Assembly (NCBI RefSeq): GCF_910592395.1
Contig: NC_088312.1
Span: 3,720,001-3,784,000 of the forward strand
Source: Lineus longissimus
Taxonomy: Eukaryota > Nemertea > Pilidiophora > Heteronemertea > Lineidae
Reading direction: 5' to 3'
Length of the DNA: 64,000 nucleotides
The translations under genes were made by a program, and so were the position numbers. This document shows, in pieces, positions 34,442 to 47,600 of the stretch (its first letter is position 1; every line of letters begins with the position of its first letter). The notes beneath the pieces were generated by a model that did no database searches, was not told the origin of the DNA, and was given only the letters and a program-made list of their open reading frames with translations.

Positions 34442-37400
34442 CCCTTGAATCGTTTGGCTGATACTATTGGATGGCATTGACATGGAAGAAACATACTAGA
34501 GAAAGTACTGAACCTGCAATAAGTATGCTAGTTTGATAACTCATTCAGTTCGTCCTGGGGATAGACGAACAGTCTTACCGGTAATATATTCGCTTTGGTG
34601 TCGGAACTATGATAATTGTTGATTCATGGATATTTTTAACCGTTTGACAGTTCACGTTCGCGCTCGGCTTTCGCAGTCCCTGGATTCACGTATTGATGAT
34701 AGACTGAACACTCTCTGTTCCTTGTTGAAAAGATCGATAAATGGACTTCCGCAAGTTTTATTTTTGCGAGGCATTGGTGATTTATTCCTCTAGTGGTATT
34801 CATTACAGACAGACTGGTTGATGAAAGTGATGTGTTGCCAACAACATGTCAGCTCATGGCAGCTGAAGCTCCTTCTAAGTTACCGAAAGATGAAAAGAAA
34901 ACTTTACGGTTTTATTAGTTTTTTCTTGCTAATGGTTGTTTGCTTTTTCAGTATACAACATTTGGTTTCCAGGCTCGAAACCTTCGTTACCTGTTGCACC
35001 TTATTCTTATTCAACTGGCTCTTTGATCATTCTTGGTATCCAAAAACGAACCTGGTTCTCTCTGAAATCGTTGTTGACTGTTATATATAATGATTGATCA
35101 GATAAAGGCTAGCATCACAGCATCGGGCAACTAAATATAACCTACTCTAAGACAAGAAGCCTTTTTCTGTAAATGCTACATACCTTCCAAGATGTAATAT
35201 GGCATCGGACAAAGGGCCGCAAATTTTACAAGGCATCAGATCGCGACTATTCTGCTCCTAAGGTGGATTGCAAAGTCCTTCATAATCAGGATTATGCATA
35301 ATAGTTCATTTACACATAGTGAATTTACACCTCCATAGCCATAAAATGGATGCTTTTCACTTTGAAAATAGCTGTTTCTACCTTTGTGGTCACATATATA
35401 ATGCATAATGTCCTTGAAGTTTCTTGGCCTAAATTTGTACATTGAGTTGAAGTGTATACGTCAACCTTTTTTATCATTTTGCGAACATCGATCGTGGTGA
35501 ACTGTCAGTGTGATCAAACAACTGCTCGCCTACTACTATTCGTAACAATTTTGTGATGAACTTCTATAAATACAGGCAAGAATAAAAGTCCTTATTTCTT
35601 AATACAGGACGGTGTATCAAAAGCGGTTTTCAACAGAGTACATGTGTAGTACAAAAGCACCCTGCCCTGAATGTTCTGTAACTCCTAGTAAATAGGCTAC
35701 CTACCTCAAACTTTTTTGTGCTGGCCAGACAAATACATTTGCACGATTCTTTTTGATACATGCTGTAGAATATCCCTTCCAGGGACATCAACACGGTCTG
35801 CGGACCTCGATGGTTTACATGCATCTTATCGCGTCCAAAGAACGTTTCGGCTTGCTCCAACGAATAAATAGGTCATCAAGACAATTATACAATTAAAATA
35901 TGTGTTATTTTTTCTTTATTGCGATGATATAAAGCACTGCCATAGACGAAACGACCTGGAGAGCCACTTATGGTAGTCTGTACTCTAGTTTTTTAATGTG
36001 CAACTAGATGAACGGAATCAAAAATGACAACCAGCTGTTGGAGGTTAAGGTAGAATCTACCACTCTCGTTTACCAGAGTTTACATTGTCTCATATTTTGA
36101 TCGAGTCTACTTGAGTTTGAGCATGTTAACCCCATTCGTGTATTAGTAAAATGATTTGCCCGAAGCTCAGGGCGGTTAACCCCACACTATACTAGCCCTC
36201 TCCTTGAGCCATGGCCGACCCCCAACCAGTCGCATGTCTTGACCAGACGAAGACAATAAGTTTTCGAAAAAGAATCCAACAGATACGCAAGCTAAGATGA
36301 TGATTACCAATGGTCGTATAGCGATACATGTAGTCGTAGCGAAGACGAAGAGGAAGATGCATCTCAGAATGCACTTTGGACTTACTATTTAAAATGGTAC
36401 CCAATCACCGTACAAGGTTTTAAGTGCCATGGCATGGGCGTAACACCGGTGTAACAGTTTTAAAAGTCCTAGGCTATAGAGTGTCGGCGGGAAAATCATT
36501 GTACACAATGTGTGCGCTTTCTGGTGTATTGAAGGCTATGCGTCTCTGCAGAACCATTATTTCATCCGTCATCCGTCAGTAGGGAGGATAGTTTTTTCCA
36601 GTGATATTATACATGCGATACAGGTGCAACCAGCATGAAGTTAATCAATTCGCCACATGGCTCGATATACCCTGTATTGATTATCATTAATTAAGTATGC
36701 AAATTTTAATTGCGATACCTTGTACATTTGATGACACACACGTGCAGTAACTTAGTAATGTCATCAGTAATTTTGATAAGCGGGTAAAAATGCAAACGAA
36801 CCCAACAGGTGTTTTTGAAGTTGGGGAATTTTCTCATGAAGCTCTCCGCAGACAACCCTTGAAACGACGCGGGAATGTCGTGTTTTAAAACGCCTTTGCG
36901 GTCATTGCACTTTTGTAAAAGGTGTACTATTTACATCATTTTACTGTGTACACTGTGTAGTTCGTCAAATCATGACACAGGCCCAGAGCCTATAGCGTTC
37001 TATACAAATCTGGTGTGGGTTTCAATGGCGAATTAGCCAATGTTAGCATTGAATGTGGCTGTCATCAGCAGGCTCGTTTGCCCATTTTCCCGTCTGGCGT
37101 GTCTTGTGTTGTTTTGCAGGTTTCGGCAAATGGCCAGTCACGATAGAGCTGTGCCTAAATGTAGAGAAACATGTAATTCAATAAAATTGCCATCATAAAT
37201 CAGTCCGGCGATTTTGGATGAATAAGCTATTTTCTCACTTTACCAGGCACGTTACCAGTTTCACAACAGCTTGGTAAAGAATATCATAACACACGAAAGA
37301 ATGAACAAATGAAAATATGAAAATATGAATCAACAGATATCGAGCTCACAATGATGTCTAGACGAGCAGTCGTCATTGCAATATTATATGCATCTGGGTC

Positions 37401-37723
37401 AGCGAATGTGTTGTTAAAACGACAACTTGAACACACATATAAAGGAATTGGTTGGATCTGGGATGGTTGTTCAAAACAAATTTTGTCACTAACGCTGGCG
37501 TTAACTTAACTTGGCGCTATTATATATAACGTTTCTCTTCATACATGTATAACTCTTTTTCTGAAAAGATGATTTACTAACATTTGATTACTGACAGATT
37601 CTAACATGTACGTGTAGGTGATCTGTAGTCTTTTAATAAAACGATAAGTCACTTTTTTATGGCTCAACCATATCAATGGTACCGCAGCCTGCAGGTCGTT
37701 GTCCTAGCGTCGTCAATAACATT

Positions 37724-37737
37724 GTTACCAAGGTAAC
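37724..37737. promoter_or_regulatory. Perfect X-box (RFX-type site)
   Basis: GTTACCAAGGTAAC fits the RFX consensus of two GTTACC half-sites spaced by two bases. RFX factors control ciliary and other genes in animals. A donor-like CAGGTAAGA follows at 37783-37791, preceded by an ATGG, so a leader exon could start just downstream. No transcript evidence is available. Confidence 0.4.
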
Positions 37738-37861
37738 AAACCAACGTTAATCACCTGCTGATACACAGTGTTTGCTCGATGGCAGGTAAGACTGGCGGGA
37801 ATGTACATTTTATTACCGAGCGGTGAGTACCATAAGTTTTACTTCCACCTCAGGTTTTAAA

Positions 37862-38052
37862 CCCGGTGTAAAAGGAATGGACGTCCCAGGAATGCAGGAC
37901 CCCACAGGCCTACAATAGCTGTGTATTGTCAACGAATGTGGTTAATGGTTTGGTTAGGGTTAGCTACATAATCTTCAACAAAGGACTCTATTCACTTTAA
38001 CAAAAGGACCGGACTTAGATTCCGGGGGGACTTGCATTTCTTTTACACCGGT
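37862..38052. repeat. Imperfect foldback element of about 190 bp
   Basis: CCCGGTGTAAAAGGAATG (37862-37879) is mirrored by CATTTCTTTTACACCGGTG (38034-38052). Further, looser pairing extends inwards (TCCC and GGACC blocks). It may be a small MITE-like foldback. No target duplication was found. Confidence 0.45.
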
Positions 38053-39115
38053 GTTAATCGATCCGGAGGCTCTGCAGATATAAATAAACCCGGATATTTC
38101 TTTGTTCGTGTCTTGCATGTAAGGTTGATTAGCTCGGCGACAGATGGCGATACCGAAATTTGCTCTCCAGTTATAGACGTGCACCGTGCGCACTTGTATT
38201 AAGCGATTGGCGTGCCACCTATCGCCGAATCGATACTATATAACATGACATATATTAAATATAACATCGTAAAGACGTGTGTCATCATGGGCCGAACTGT
38301 CATGCATGTTCGTATATGTGGAGGCCTAAAGTGCTTGAAAAACCTTTGATTTTTAAGTGATGTGTACAAGTAGTTTTCGATATCGTAAATTGTACTTTTT
38401 ACTGTCGGCTTACCTGAAACCTCACGGCAGGCGCGCTATCTACCGCGATTCGGACATCTGACTAATAAGTGGGACATGAAAATCCTGATCAAATTGATTC
38501 GGATGGGCCTTTTTTTCGTTTGCGTAAGCAATTGATTTGTTTTAAACTGTCTATAAGATGGGCTTTCTGTCCATATAAATATCCACGAGTATATCTTATC
38601 CTGAGCACCACAGTTATGTACTTTCACGGAACGCAATCTGATTTCGTTTCATTCCAAGCCCCGGCTGACTGGAGGGGTTCGACTCGAGGAGTAGGACTCA
38701 GTTAAATTTTTGAGGTAATATCAGGGATTTGACCGAATATTCATGAATTGATAGTGTTCTCAATTTTAATGGACCCATCACAAACTCCTCTTGTTGGCAA
38801 TGCGTAATGTGAACTACATGTAGGCTGTATTGCCTATCACATGTGAAAAGCATGAATTTATGCATTCATAACACGAAGCTAATTCAATTTTGATGTTTAA
38901 CAACAAAAACAACATTGGGTGTCTAACCGGAAATGCCTTGATACGCGTGACTATTAGTCACCGCAAGGAATTTTCCGTAGCCTCAAATAAACTGAGTGTG
39001 ACAAAATAGTTATTGCTCAAAGATGTATATTGTTTATCACAAAGGTTACTTGACTTAAAATAGTTATCATGATAATTTATTACACAATCATGGGATATTT
39101 CCGACGATAATTCCA

Positions 39116-39430
39116 TGACGTCAATAGAGTAGTAACTGAGCTACGTATATATACAATGTAAAGCAAAGGCTGAAATAATCTGTTGTAAGCTGGTCAACAA
39201 CGAGGATCGCGGGCTTGATATATGGTCTTAACAACTTTAAAAGTAAAGTTCTACATTCCTTCCGCGGCCACCGTCATTTAACTATCTATATCAGATATAC
39301 TTGTAGGTCGAGCTGTTCGATCCGTGACTATCAAGATAAAAAGGATTGGTTCTCTATTCATTGACGAGATATTTCCCGTAATACGGTCGTCAGTGGTGAC
39401 CCTGTTGGTGAAGCACTAAAGGAGACGCAG
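39116..39430 (+). promoter_or_regulatory. Candidate promoter and untranslated first exon of the ABCA gene
   Basis: A full CRE (TGACGTCA, 39116-39123) is followed by TATATATA (39146-39153). A strong donor, GACGCAG|GTAAGA, lies at 39430/39431. The ABCA start codon sits 13 nt after a 3' splice site (ATCGTTTCAG, ending 40771), so an upstream noncoding exon is required. Start near 39180 and a leader exon ending at 39430 is the simplest model. RNA data would be needed to confirm it. Confidence 0.35.
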
Positions 39431-39472
39431 GTAAGATCTAAACATGGCCGTGATGACGTATTTTACGCATTG

Positions 39473-39558
39473 ACATTGAATAGTTATATACATGTAAAGC
39501 TCATCATTGATTTGGACATTGAATAGTTATATACATGTAAAGCTCATCATTGATTTGG
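39473..39558. repeat. Perfect tandem duplication, 43 bp x 2
   Basis: The unit starting ACATTGAATAGTTATATACA is present at 39473-39515 and again, base for base, at 39516-39558. Identity between copies suggests a recent event. It could be polymorphic between individuals. Confidence 0.9.
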
Positions 39559-40784
39559 AATTCCGCATTGGTTTGTAAACCATGCGGAGTTGTTTACATT
39601 TGCATATAGGGTCATTTACTGGGTTACTCACTGTAGTAGCATTAGGTAGCGGCTAGCTTTATGGTTTCATGTGGATATGCCTTAACGGTAAGTCATTCAT
39701 ATATATACCTTCAAAATCTGAGCGTAGGATCAATACATTCATTTTTCCTGTAGTTTCACCAATGTACGTACATAATGGCCGGGGCTGTGAAACTGCTAGC
39801 CTTAATACGACTACATTATACATCTGCTGTGAATATGCCATGCAAGCTTATCGATTTTAATCGTCTACGTTATTTATTGGAGTCACTGACATTGAAATGG
39901 TCGGCGATGTCATTGCCCGGGTGCTCGGGGTCAGTTCTGCCTTGAATTCATCGTTGTGTCATCCGATCATGCCATTTGCCAGTGGGAGCCCGTGGCGGGA
40001 ACTCGTCGAAACGAGGCTCCGTCACATATGAAATCGATAGATCATCAAATAAATCAGGGGTTGGTACTCTTTTGCTCAAATGTGTTTGCAAAAGATCCCC
40101 ATGCATCAAACAATGCAGGGGCTACAAATAAACCGGGGCTACATATACCCTCCACATTCATGAGATCGTTACTGTTTTTCGTGACTGCATGAATCGTTTC
40201 GTTGTTATTGCGTTTTTCAGTATGTTATAGTATGTGATGTATTAATAGCTTATCGATTGAATATTTTTAACTCGCCAGTACATAATCGAAATAAGAACCA
40301 CACTAAAGTCTACAACATGTCTCTTCGATATGGCTCCTTTGATATTGCATTAGATGTTTATTGCAATTCAATCTATTCAAGGTATAGCCCATTTGAACCT
40401 GCCTGCGCCACGGGTACAATGCTAGTTCTCTATATTACATTATGGTTTGACTTGGAGACTTTGAACCATTGAACAGTACGATAGGCATTTATCCCAGGGG
40501 ATCCGCCCTTGGTGTTCTGTCAAAACGTCCAACCACCATCCGCATCGCTTTCTCAACGATCGTGACGCATAAGAATCGGTGATGAGTTGCCAATTGTTCA
40601 AAGAAATTTGTGTGTGATGAGTATTGCTCAAACCGCGACTTGAATACAAGTAAATGAATACTCCACGAGTTCTTTACTGGCGTTGATACTGCGCACTGGT
40701 GCTTTGCATGTACTATGTCGGTACTGCGTGCTTTCGTGTCGTTAGATTAAGCCTATAATATATCGTTTCAGCTTAGCTGCCAAA

Positions 40785-43700
40785 ATGGGAGGTTCCTTTG
40801 GCCAGCAATTCAAGGCCTTCCTCAGGCGAAACCTGCTGTTGAAGAGGCGGAGGATTCCTTCAACATGCGTGGTGAGCGTCTTCAAAAATCAAAACTTTTC
40901 ACTGAGCAATTTTTCTACCTTTCCCCGCCCGAGTGATTCATGCTTTTTTCGCTCCGAGATACTTCTCTCAAACCTGCGAACCCCTTGCAAAACCCGCTTA
41001 GAGAATGTCTGCTCACGACTTCTTAGTCCGACCATTTTTCGGCATGTGTTCAGTATGAAAAGTTCCTGCACATGCTTATACAATTGCTTTCATTTGATAA
41101 TGTGAAAGAAATAAAGAGACAAACAGAAAATAAAGTAACCGTGGCGATCAGTAAGAGTACCGCCTATACTACCATTACTCTATGGTGTGGTACCAATCAA
41201 CATGATGAGGATATAGGGCTGGTACAAGCTCCACCCCTCTAATCATCCTGGCTGCTTGCTTACAGGAATTCATAGGACCAATGGTCATTGCTGCCTTCGT
41301 CGCCGTAGCAAGCTCGGCGATCTCCAGAATTTCGTACCCCGCCGTCCCGGAGTACAGCGCCAACACCCTGTTCCAATCCCGCTTCTATCCTAGCCCTACA
41401 AAGACCCTGATGGTGGCGCCTAACAACGCCGCGGTGAAATCAATCATGGATTACGTAGTTTCGGAATTGCCTGTCACCGCAGCGAAAAAGTATGAAATGT
41501 TTGCGAATGACACCGCTATGGACGATGCGCTTCGTGCGTCCCCTTCCTCTTACTCGATCGGGGTGATGTTTGCTGATGACCCAATGGTAAACGGTACATA
41601 CCAGATACGAGTTCCTTTCGACCAGCAGGCTGATGTCAAGACCACATTAGATTACGCAGGTAAGTTTCTCATGAACAAAAAAATCAGAAGTAAGCTATGT
41701 TCGGTCAAAATTAATGCAAATTGCGAACTGTACTGCAACCAGCTGATTTCGTGTCATGGTACCTTTTTTTCTGTCGGGCAACTGTACGCTGTGTTATTAA
41801 TAATGAGACTTAGCGCGAACTCCAATGGGTTTCATCGCTATAAGCGCTTCACATCATTACCCCAGCTATATTTTTGTACATTCCGGATTCAAGCTCAACC
41901 TGCGCCTTTCTTTCAGGTCGGGCAAACTGTCGAAGTAGCGATGGATTAGGAGGGACCTGTCCGCCTAATAAAGGATATCTTTACAGTGGCTTCGCTACAT
42001 TACAAGTTGCTGTTGATAATGCTATGATAAAGGTAAATGACTTCTGTAACCTTGACTTTGGTGGATCCCCTACAAAACATTCGTTGATTTCCAACTCACG
42101 TGCATTACAACGGAGAATAATCTTCGTATCTTTAGAAATGGTATTTTAACTATTTTCATACTATATTATGGTACATGTATTTCAATCTTAGTAACAGACT
42201 GGTCGATGAGTTGTATTTCAGCAAAAGTGACGGCGTAAGTCGAGTTCATAGAACACTGTACTTCACCTTTGTCAGCCAATGAGTCCTCTTTGATAGCCAA
42301 ATGCTCGTTTATCATGTCGGTGTAAATGTTTGACAAGTTTGGGACGATACTCACCAAAAACCCTTATAGATTTTGATTTGTCCTGCGTAGGTTTACCATA
42401 AGTCAAGCTTTCATTCTCTATTTCAACGTCGTCGTGTATTCTGTAGTATTCCTTGTTTGTGCTGTTTAGGTGAAAACCTCCAACACTGGTTTCCAGCTGC
42501 CATCCATTTTGGTACAGCTCATGCCGAAGGAAGCTTATTCTGTGCCACCGCATTCAGTTCAGGTTAGTCAATCTGCTAATAAGTATCTAGCTCATAAAAG
42601 TCTTGACGAAAGAAGATCAGGAGTCCAGCAGTATCTTTTTCGGAGATCAAAATTTATACGACGTCCTTGCCTCAAGGTTTAGGCTTGGAAGCTGCAAAGG
42701 TTTGTGGTTTAGATTAGGCAGTTACAATGATCTGACTACAGAAAAGCCTTTTTTGGTTTCTCACAATTAATAGGACAGTTAAAACATATTTGTACTATGA
42801 AATGAAAAAAAAACAATGATATTTTGTTAACAATGATATTGTTGACTAGTAAACACACTTTTTTCAAACAGATATGTTTTCTCAGGATCTTTGGAGGAAC
42901 AATAACTTCCCTTCTCTTCCAGTTCGCCGTTTGCGCTGTGGGTGCTGTCCTGTTTGTGTCCTTCTACGGACCCCTCGTTAATCTACTGGTCACTGAAAAA
43001 GAGAAGAACATCAGAGACTCTCTCAATATGACTGGAATGAACCGCACCGCTTTCTGGCAAGTTGAACATTACTACTCCCGATTCCGACTCGCATTTGAGA
43101 CTCAATTACTCATTGAACCGGCCTTGACGACGTGATCCCAAACTTTCGGTAAACTGGTAAACAAGATTTCCTTTTTTTCTAACAAGCATCACCCTCATTG
43201 CAGGCTCGCCTGGACAATGATCTACTGGCTTATGGGTATCGTGGTCGCCGCAGGAGTGACGGGCATTTTCCGGGCAGGATCTGTCTTCATCACATCCAAC
43301 TTCGGGCTGGTATTTTTCATAAATTTGCTGTACCTTTATGCTGGATTTATGTTCGCATTGATGATGTCGACGTTTTTCCAAACGACGAAGGTGTCGAGTA
43401 TAGCATTCTTCATAATCTTCCTCTTGCTAGGGGGGCTGTATTTCGTCTGTAAGATCCCAGCGCTGGGAGGAGTGAGTGAGGAGATGAACCCTGCCGTGTT
43501 TTGGTTGTTGTCTCTCTTCCCTCAGGTGGCCTATTCTTTGGCACTTGATCAGGTATGTCTCTACTTCATTCTGATAACCTTTAGTTCCTTTTTCTCGTTC
43601 CCTATTGGGACCAAGGTTACATTGCAGTTCGCATAGCAGCTCTGCTTTTGATCTGCATGATATATGGCAGGTGACCGAATATTCATTCATGCATTAATTT

Positions 43701-44677
43701 GTCAATGAAATCGAAATTGACCCATCCACGAAAATGCTCATGACTTTATCTATTACATATCGGGGCCTCCATTGGGGTTGTAATCAAAGGGTTTTTCCGT
43801 GAAATAAAATCTTTCCAGAGTGCACCATATACGGGTAATCATTTAATGAGTATCTGATTAAATTCAATGCAACGGGTTGACTTGATACCTCAGTCAATTT
43901 GTCGACTCATGAATGGATAATTTCTGTCATGGTTTCTCTGATCTATGTTGTCTTGATAATGGCTTGATGGCTGACAGAAAATGTTAAAGCAAGGTATGGT
44001 GCTCTAAACTGAGCAATAACTGCCTGACTAAACACAAAACGTGACTTTATCCTTTTTTTCACCAGCTGATATACGTGGAATGGGCGCACCCAACGGAAGG
44101 TGCCACGTTTTCAAACGCTGGCTTCACTGCGTTTAAGCAGAACTTCTCCATTCAGGCTGCAATGGTCATGCTCTTCGTCGACATCATCCTGTACGCTCTT
44201 CTTCTGGGCTATTTTGACAATGTCGTGCCAGGTAGGTGGTACGATACAGTTAGCTCCTTGATAGCAGCTGGGGGGGGGGGGGGGGAACGTTTAATCACAA
44301 AATGTATTAGTTGGTCGGTTAACATCGGCTTTCTCCAAAACCCGAAAGTATACAACAAAAAAATTATCAATGATGCTTTCCGTCTTTTTTAAGTTCGAAA
44401 GACTGGTAGAAATATACTGAATAGGTTATTAATACCTCTATACTAGGCAGTTACAGTTCCTCGAATCTGGCTAACAATCTTTGAATTATAGTACATGTAC
44501 ATGAATGGTTATAGGTGTTATGGGGAAGAGAAAGTCACTCATATTCTGCTTTAAGAAGTCGTATTGGGAGCCACCAGAAAGTGAGCATAAGGACTTCAGC
44601 CATCTTCTGGAAGGCTCAAGAAAAATTGAAGATATTGAGAGCGTCCCGAATGATCTCGTTGGCAAGGAAAGCATAAG
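40785..44677 (+). other. ABCA exons 1-8: N-terminus and first membrane domain
   Basis: Exons 40785-40871, 41266-41659, 41917-42032, 42470-42562, 42923-43056, 43204-43552, 44066-44231, 44515-44677. Exon 2 carries TM1 ([19 protein letters not shown]) and most of the first extracellular domain. Exon 3 encodes [14 protein letters not shown], in the conserved region before TM2. Exon 5 has the cytosolic coupling segment [16 protein letters not shown]. Exon 6 holds the hydrophobic helices. Exon 5 must end with TG before GCAAGT (a GC donor) to give the in-frame ...[11 protein letters not shown]. Exon 8 ends with the linker [12 protein letters not shown]. Confidence 0.88.
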
Positions 44678-47600
44678 GTGCGCTGTGCGGTTCTTTCTAC
44701 TCCATGTTTAAGCCCCTGTATTTTTAACTGTCCCGCATATCTCAGTGTTTCTATTATAAAAGAAACTGCTGAAGAGACCATGACTTTTCAAAAGGAGAAC
44801 TAAGAGAAATTTTGTCTGTTTGCAAAATGAATGATGGGCAAAAGAAGCTAGTAATAGAATCATCTCTTGTCTGGCACATGGCTTGCGTGATTTCAAGCCT
44901 ACTTTAACTCTAGCATAATGTCTTCAAACAGAAAAACTTTACGAATGCTTTATTTTATCGAATGTAGACTCTTCAACGTCCGGAAAATATACGATACTGG
45001 AAAAAGGAAGAAGAATGAGGAAAAGAGCAAAGGGAGGTGCATTCCTTTGTATGAGATGGAAACGATCAATGCTGTAGATTCCGTTTCCTTGGATATATAT
45101 GAAGGCATGATTACAGCCCTCTTAGGACACAACGGGGCGGGGAAGAGCACTTTGTTTGGCATCATGTCCGGGCTCATTAACCCCTCGTTTGGTACGGCGA
45201 CAATCTATGGAAAGGTAAAAACACACATCCATTTAGTCATGTTACATGTAGTGGTTAGATAACCAGACTCGTTTTTTTTCCTGGGTCCATCCGTGGTCCA
45301 TCCTAAGTTTGTACCACCTTAATATTTTGCCAGAAATCGGTATCGATACATCTTGACCCCCTTCTGTTTTGCTGCGCCGTTGCTTCTGGTGGAATAAAGT
45401 ATGAGATGACTAAAGCTTTATCCATTCCATATTTATGTGAGAGAGTTTTGACATTACGTCTTCTATCGTGCATTCCTATCGAAAGGATATTTTTCACCAC
45501 CTGGTACGTTACAGCTCTCTTAGCCTATCATTTCCTCCTCTCCAGGATGTCTGTTCCGATGGTGACCTTTACCAGATCCAACACATGTTGGGGGTTTGTC
45601 CTCAACACGATATCCTCTATGATGACCTCTCGGTCGAGGAGCACCTAGAATTATTTGCCCATATCCGTGGGGTACAGAACGTAGATGCTGAGGTAAGTTC
45701 GAATATTTCCTTTGCTGAATGTTGCTCGGCATTTCGTTGGTCTGTCACTGGCTAACGTTATATCGGAGGCCTGCGGCCGAGGAATGGGATTATTTGGACA
45801 TGTTTCTGTTTAAGAGGCCCAGCTATGTTCTTTTCATACCGAGACCAACGTTCTTCTTACCATGAAGTAGTCTGCAATATTTCCGTTAAAGATCTTGCTT
45901 TATATAAATGTATAGTGTAACTAAGAGATTTGTTTCCAAGAGTTTTCTTGTAAGTATCTTATGTGATGATTCTTGTAAATTTTGGTCGCAGTAATTTTTC
46001 TTGACATTTTAGGTTGAACGAGTCGTCAGCCTTGTTGACCTTTCAAGTCAACTTCACACTCACTCATCGGAGCTCAGTGGTGGCCAAAAGAGAAAGTTGT
46101 CAGTTGGCCTCGCAATGATTGGTGATCCAAAGGTATGATTTCACAATTTCTAATTTATAGCTAATTAACATTCACATTTGATGCTATGGCTTCATAGGTT
46201 AATCCACTTTGTTTTAGGCTTGTGAATGGAATACAACTTCAGGTTGCCAATGGCCCATTGTCATAAAAATCTCATATCTTCTTCAAACACCTTACGTCTG
46301 ATGTATTACTGAAACCCGCAGGCTAAGGTCTTGAAAGTTGATTCAACTTATATGTGCCTGGAGGGGCTGTAGGAAAATGAAGCATATTCGTTACTCAAAA
46401 GATTTCTATTGCATCAGCTTATGTTGGCGTTGCAAGCATTAACTACCCAACTTGACTGAGATGTCTCTCGACAGACTTCTGATCGACACTACCCCTGATC
46501 ATTTTAAGCATGCAAATTTGCATTCAAGGTGATATTCCTAGATGAACCCACAGCTGGCATGGATCCTTATTCAAGGCGCAAAATGTGGACCTTATTGAAG
46601 ACGATCAAACGTGACAAGACGATTCTGCTGACGACCCACTTCATGGATGAGGCAGATATTTTAGCTGGTAAACTAAACATTTTACTTTTTTCATATTCTA
46701 GCTTGTATGCTCAACAGTTTACTTCACTTTTAATTTACATCGTATGACCAACAGTTTACCTAATTTCATTCCCAACTCCACTCTTGCATTGCCAATTTTC
46801 GATAAGCAGACTTTCGCTGTGTGATGTGGTTAACTAAGCAACGAAAAATCATAACTTAAGAATACCAACTAATAATTATTGTCGTACTTCATGACATGTC
46901 TGAATAGTAAGCATGGTTTTTACAAGAATGAAGGTACTTTTAATACTCCGTTCTCAATCTAGTTAAGAAATTATCTTCGCGTTTCATAGCATTTTTCAGA
47001 CTCATTCTCTCCCTTTTGCAGATAGGAAAGCAATTGTTAACAAAGGAAAATTGCAGTGCTATGGGTCGTCCATGTTCCTGAAGAACAGATTCGGGATTGG
47101 CTATAGATTAAAGTGAGTTGATGGTATTGACAGGACACGTAATGCAATTTTGTAATAAGGTTGTGATTACTGATATTTTGGTATAGACAATTTCTAATTG
47201 CTTGATGTAATTTCGTTTTAGTATGGTAACGGAGGAAAATTTCAACGCAGAGGAGATGACTTCATTTGTCACGCATCACATCCCCGACGCGAGCATGATT
47301 AGGCAGCATGCCATGGAACTCTCCTACACACTCCCCATGAAAGACACAGACAAATTCGCCTGTTAGTAGATGAGATTTTTGTTTGAAACCAAAAGTGATT
47401 CGAGATGATGCTGGTGGAGAAGTTTGAAATGTCCGAGGATAGATTATCCAGGGACAGAAGGATTATATTTTGCGCGGCGGAACCACCAATAATGTTACCA
47501 CCAGCATTATCTCAGGACGCTTAAGTGTCTTTCTGAAATCCAACATTAGCTCTTCTTTCTCTAAAAGTTACATGGAGTTTAACCGGGAGTGCTTAATACT

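Larger units (their letters stand above)
34442..39115. other. Intergenic, with small regulatory and repeat signals
   Basis: There is no supported coding exon between the pseudo-GTPase gene and the ABCA leader. An exon-like minus-strand segment (35857-35716) with a good donor is discussed under findings. An X-box and a foldback repeat are listed separately. Otherwise the DNA is AT-rich and unremarkable. Confidence 0.4.

Noticed and set aside
33782-34483. 233-aa open frame on the minus strand
   Set aside because: It is the antisense shadow of the 241-aa plus-strand gene, which has a family resemblance; the minus translation has none.
43058-43064. GT donor CAA|GTTGAA for ABCA exon 5
   Set aside because: It gives the wrong phase for exon 6; the GC donor two codons' width earlier restores the family sequence.
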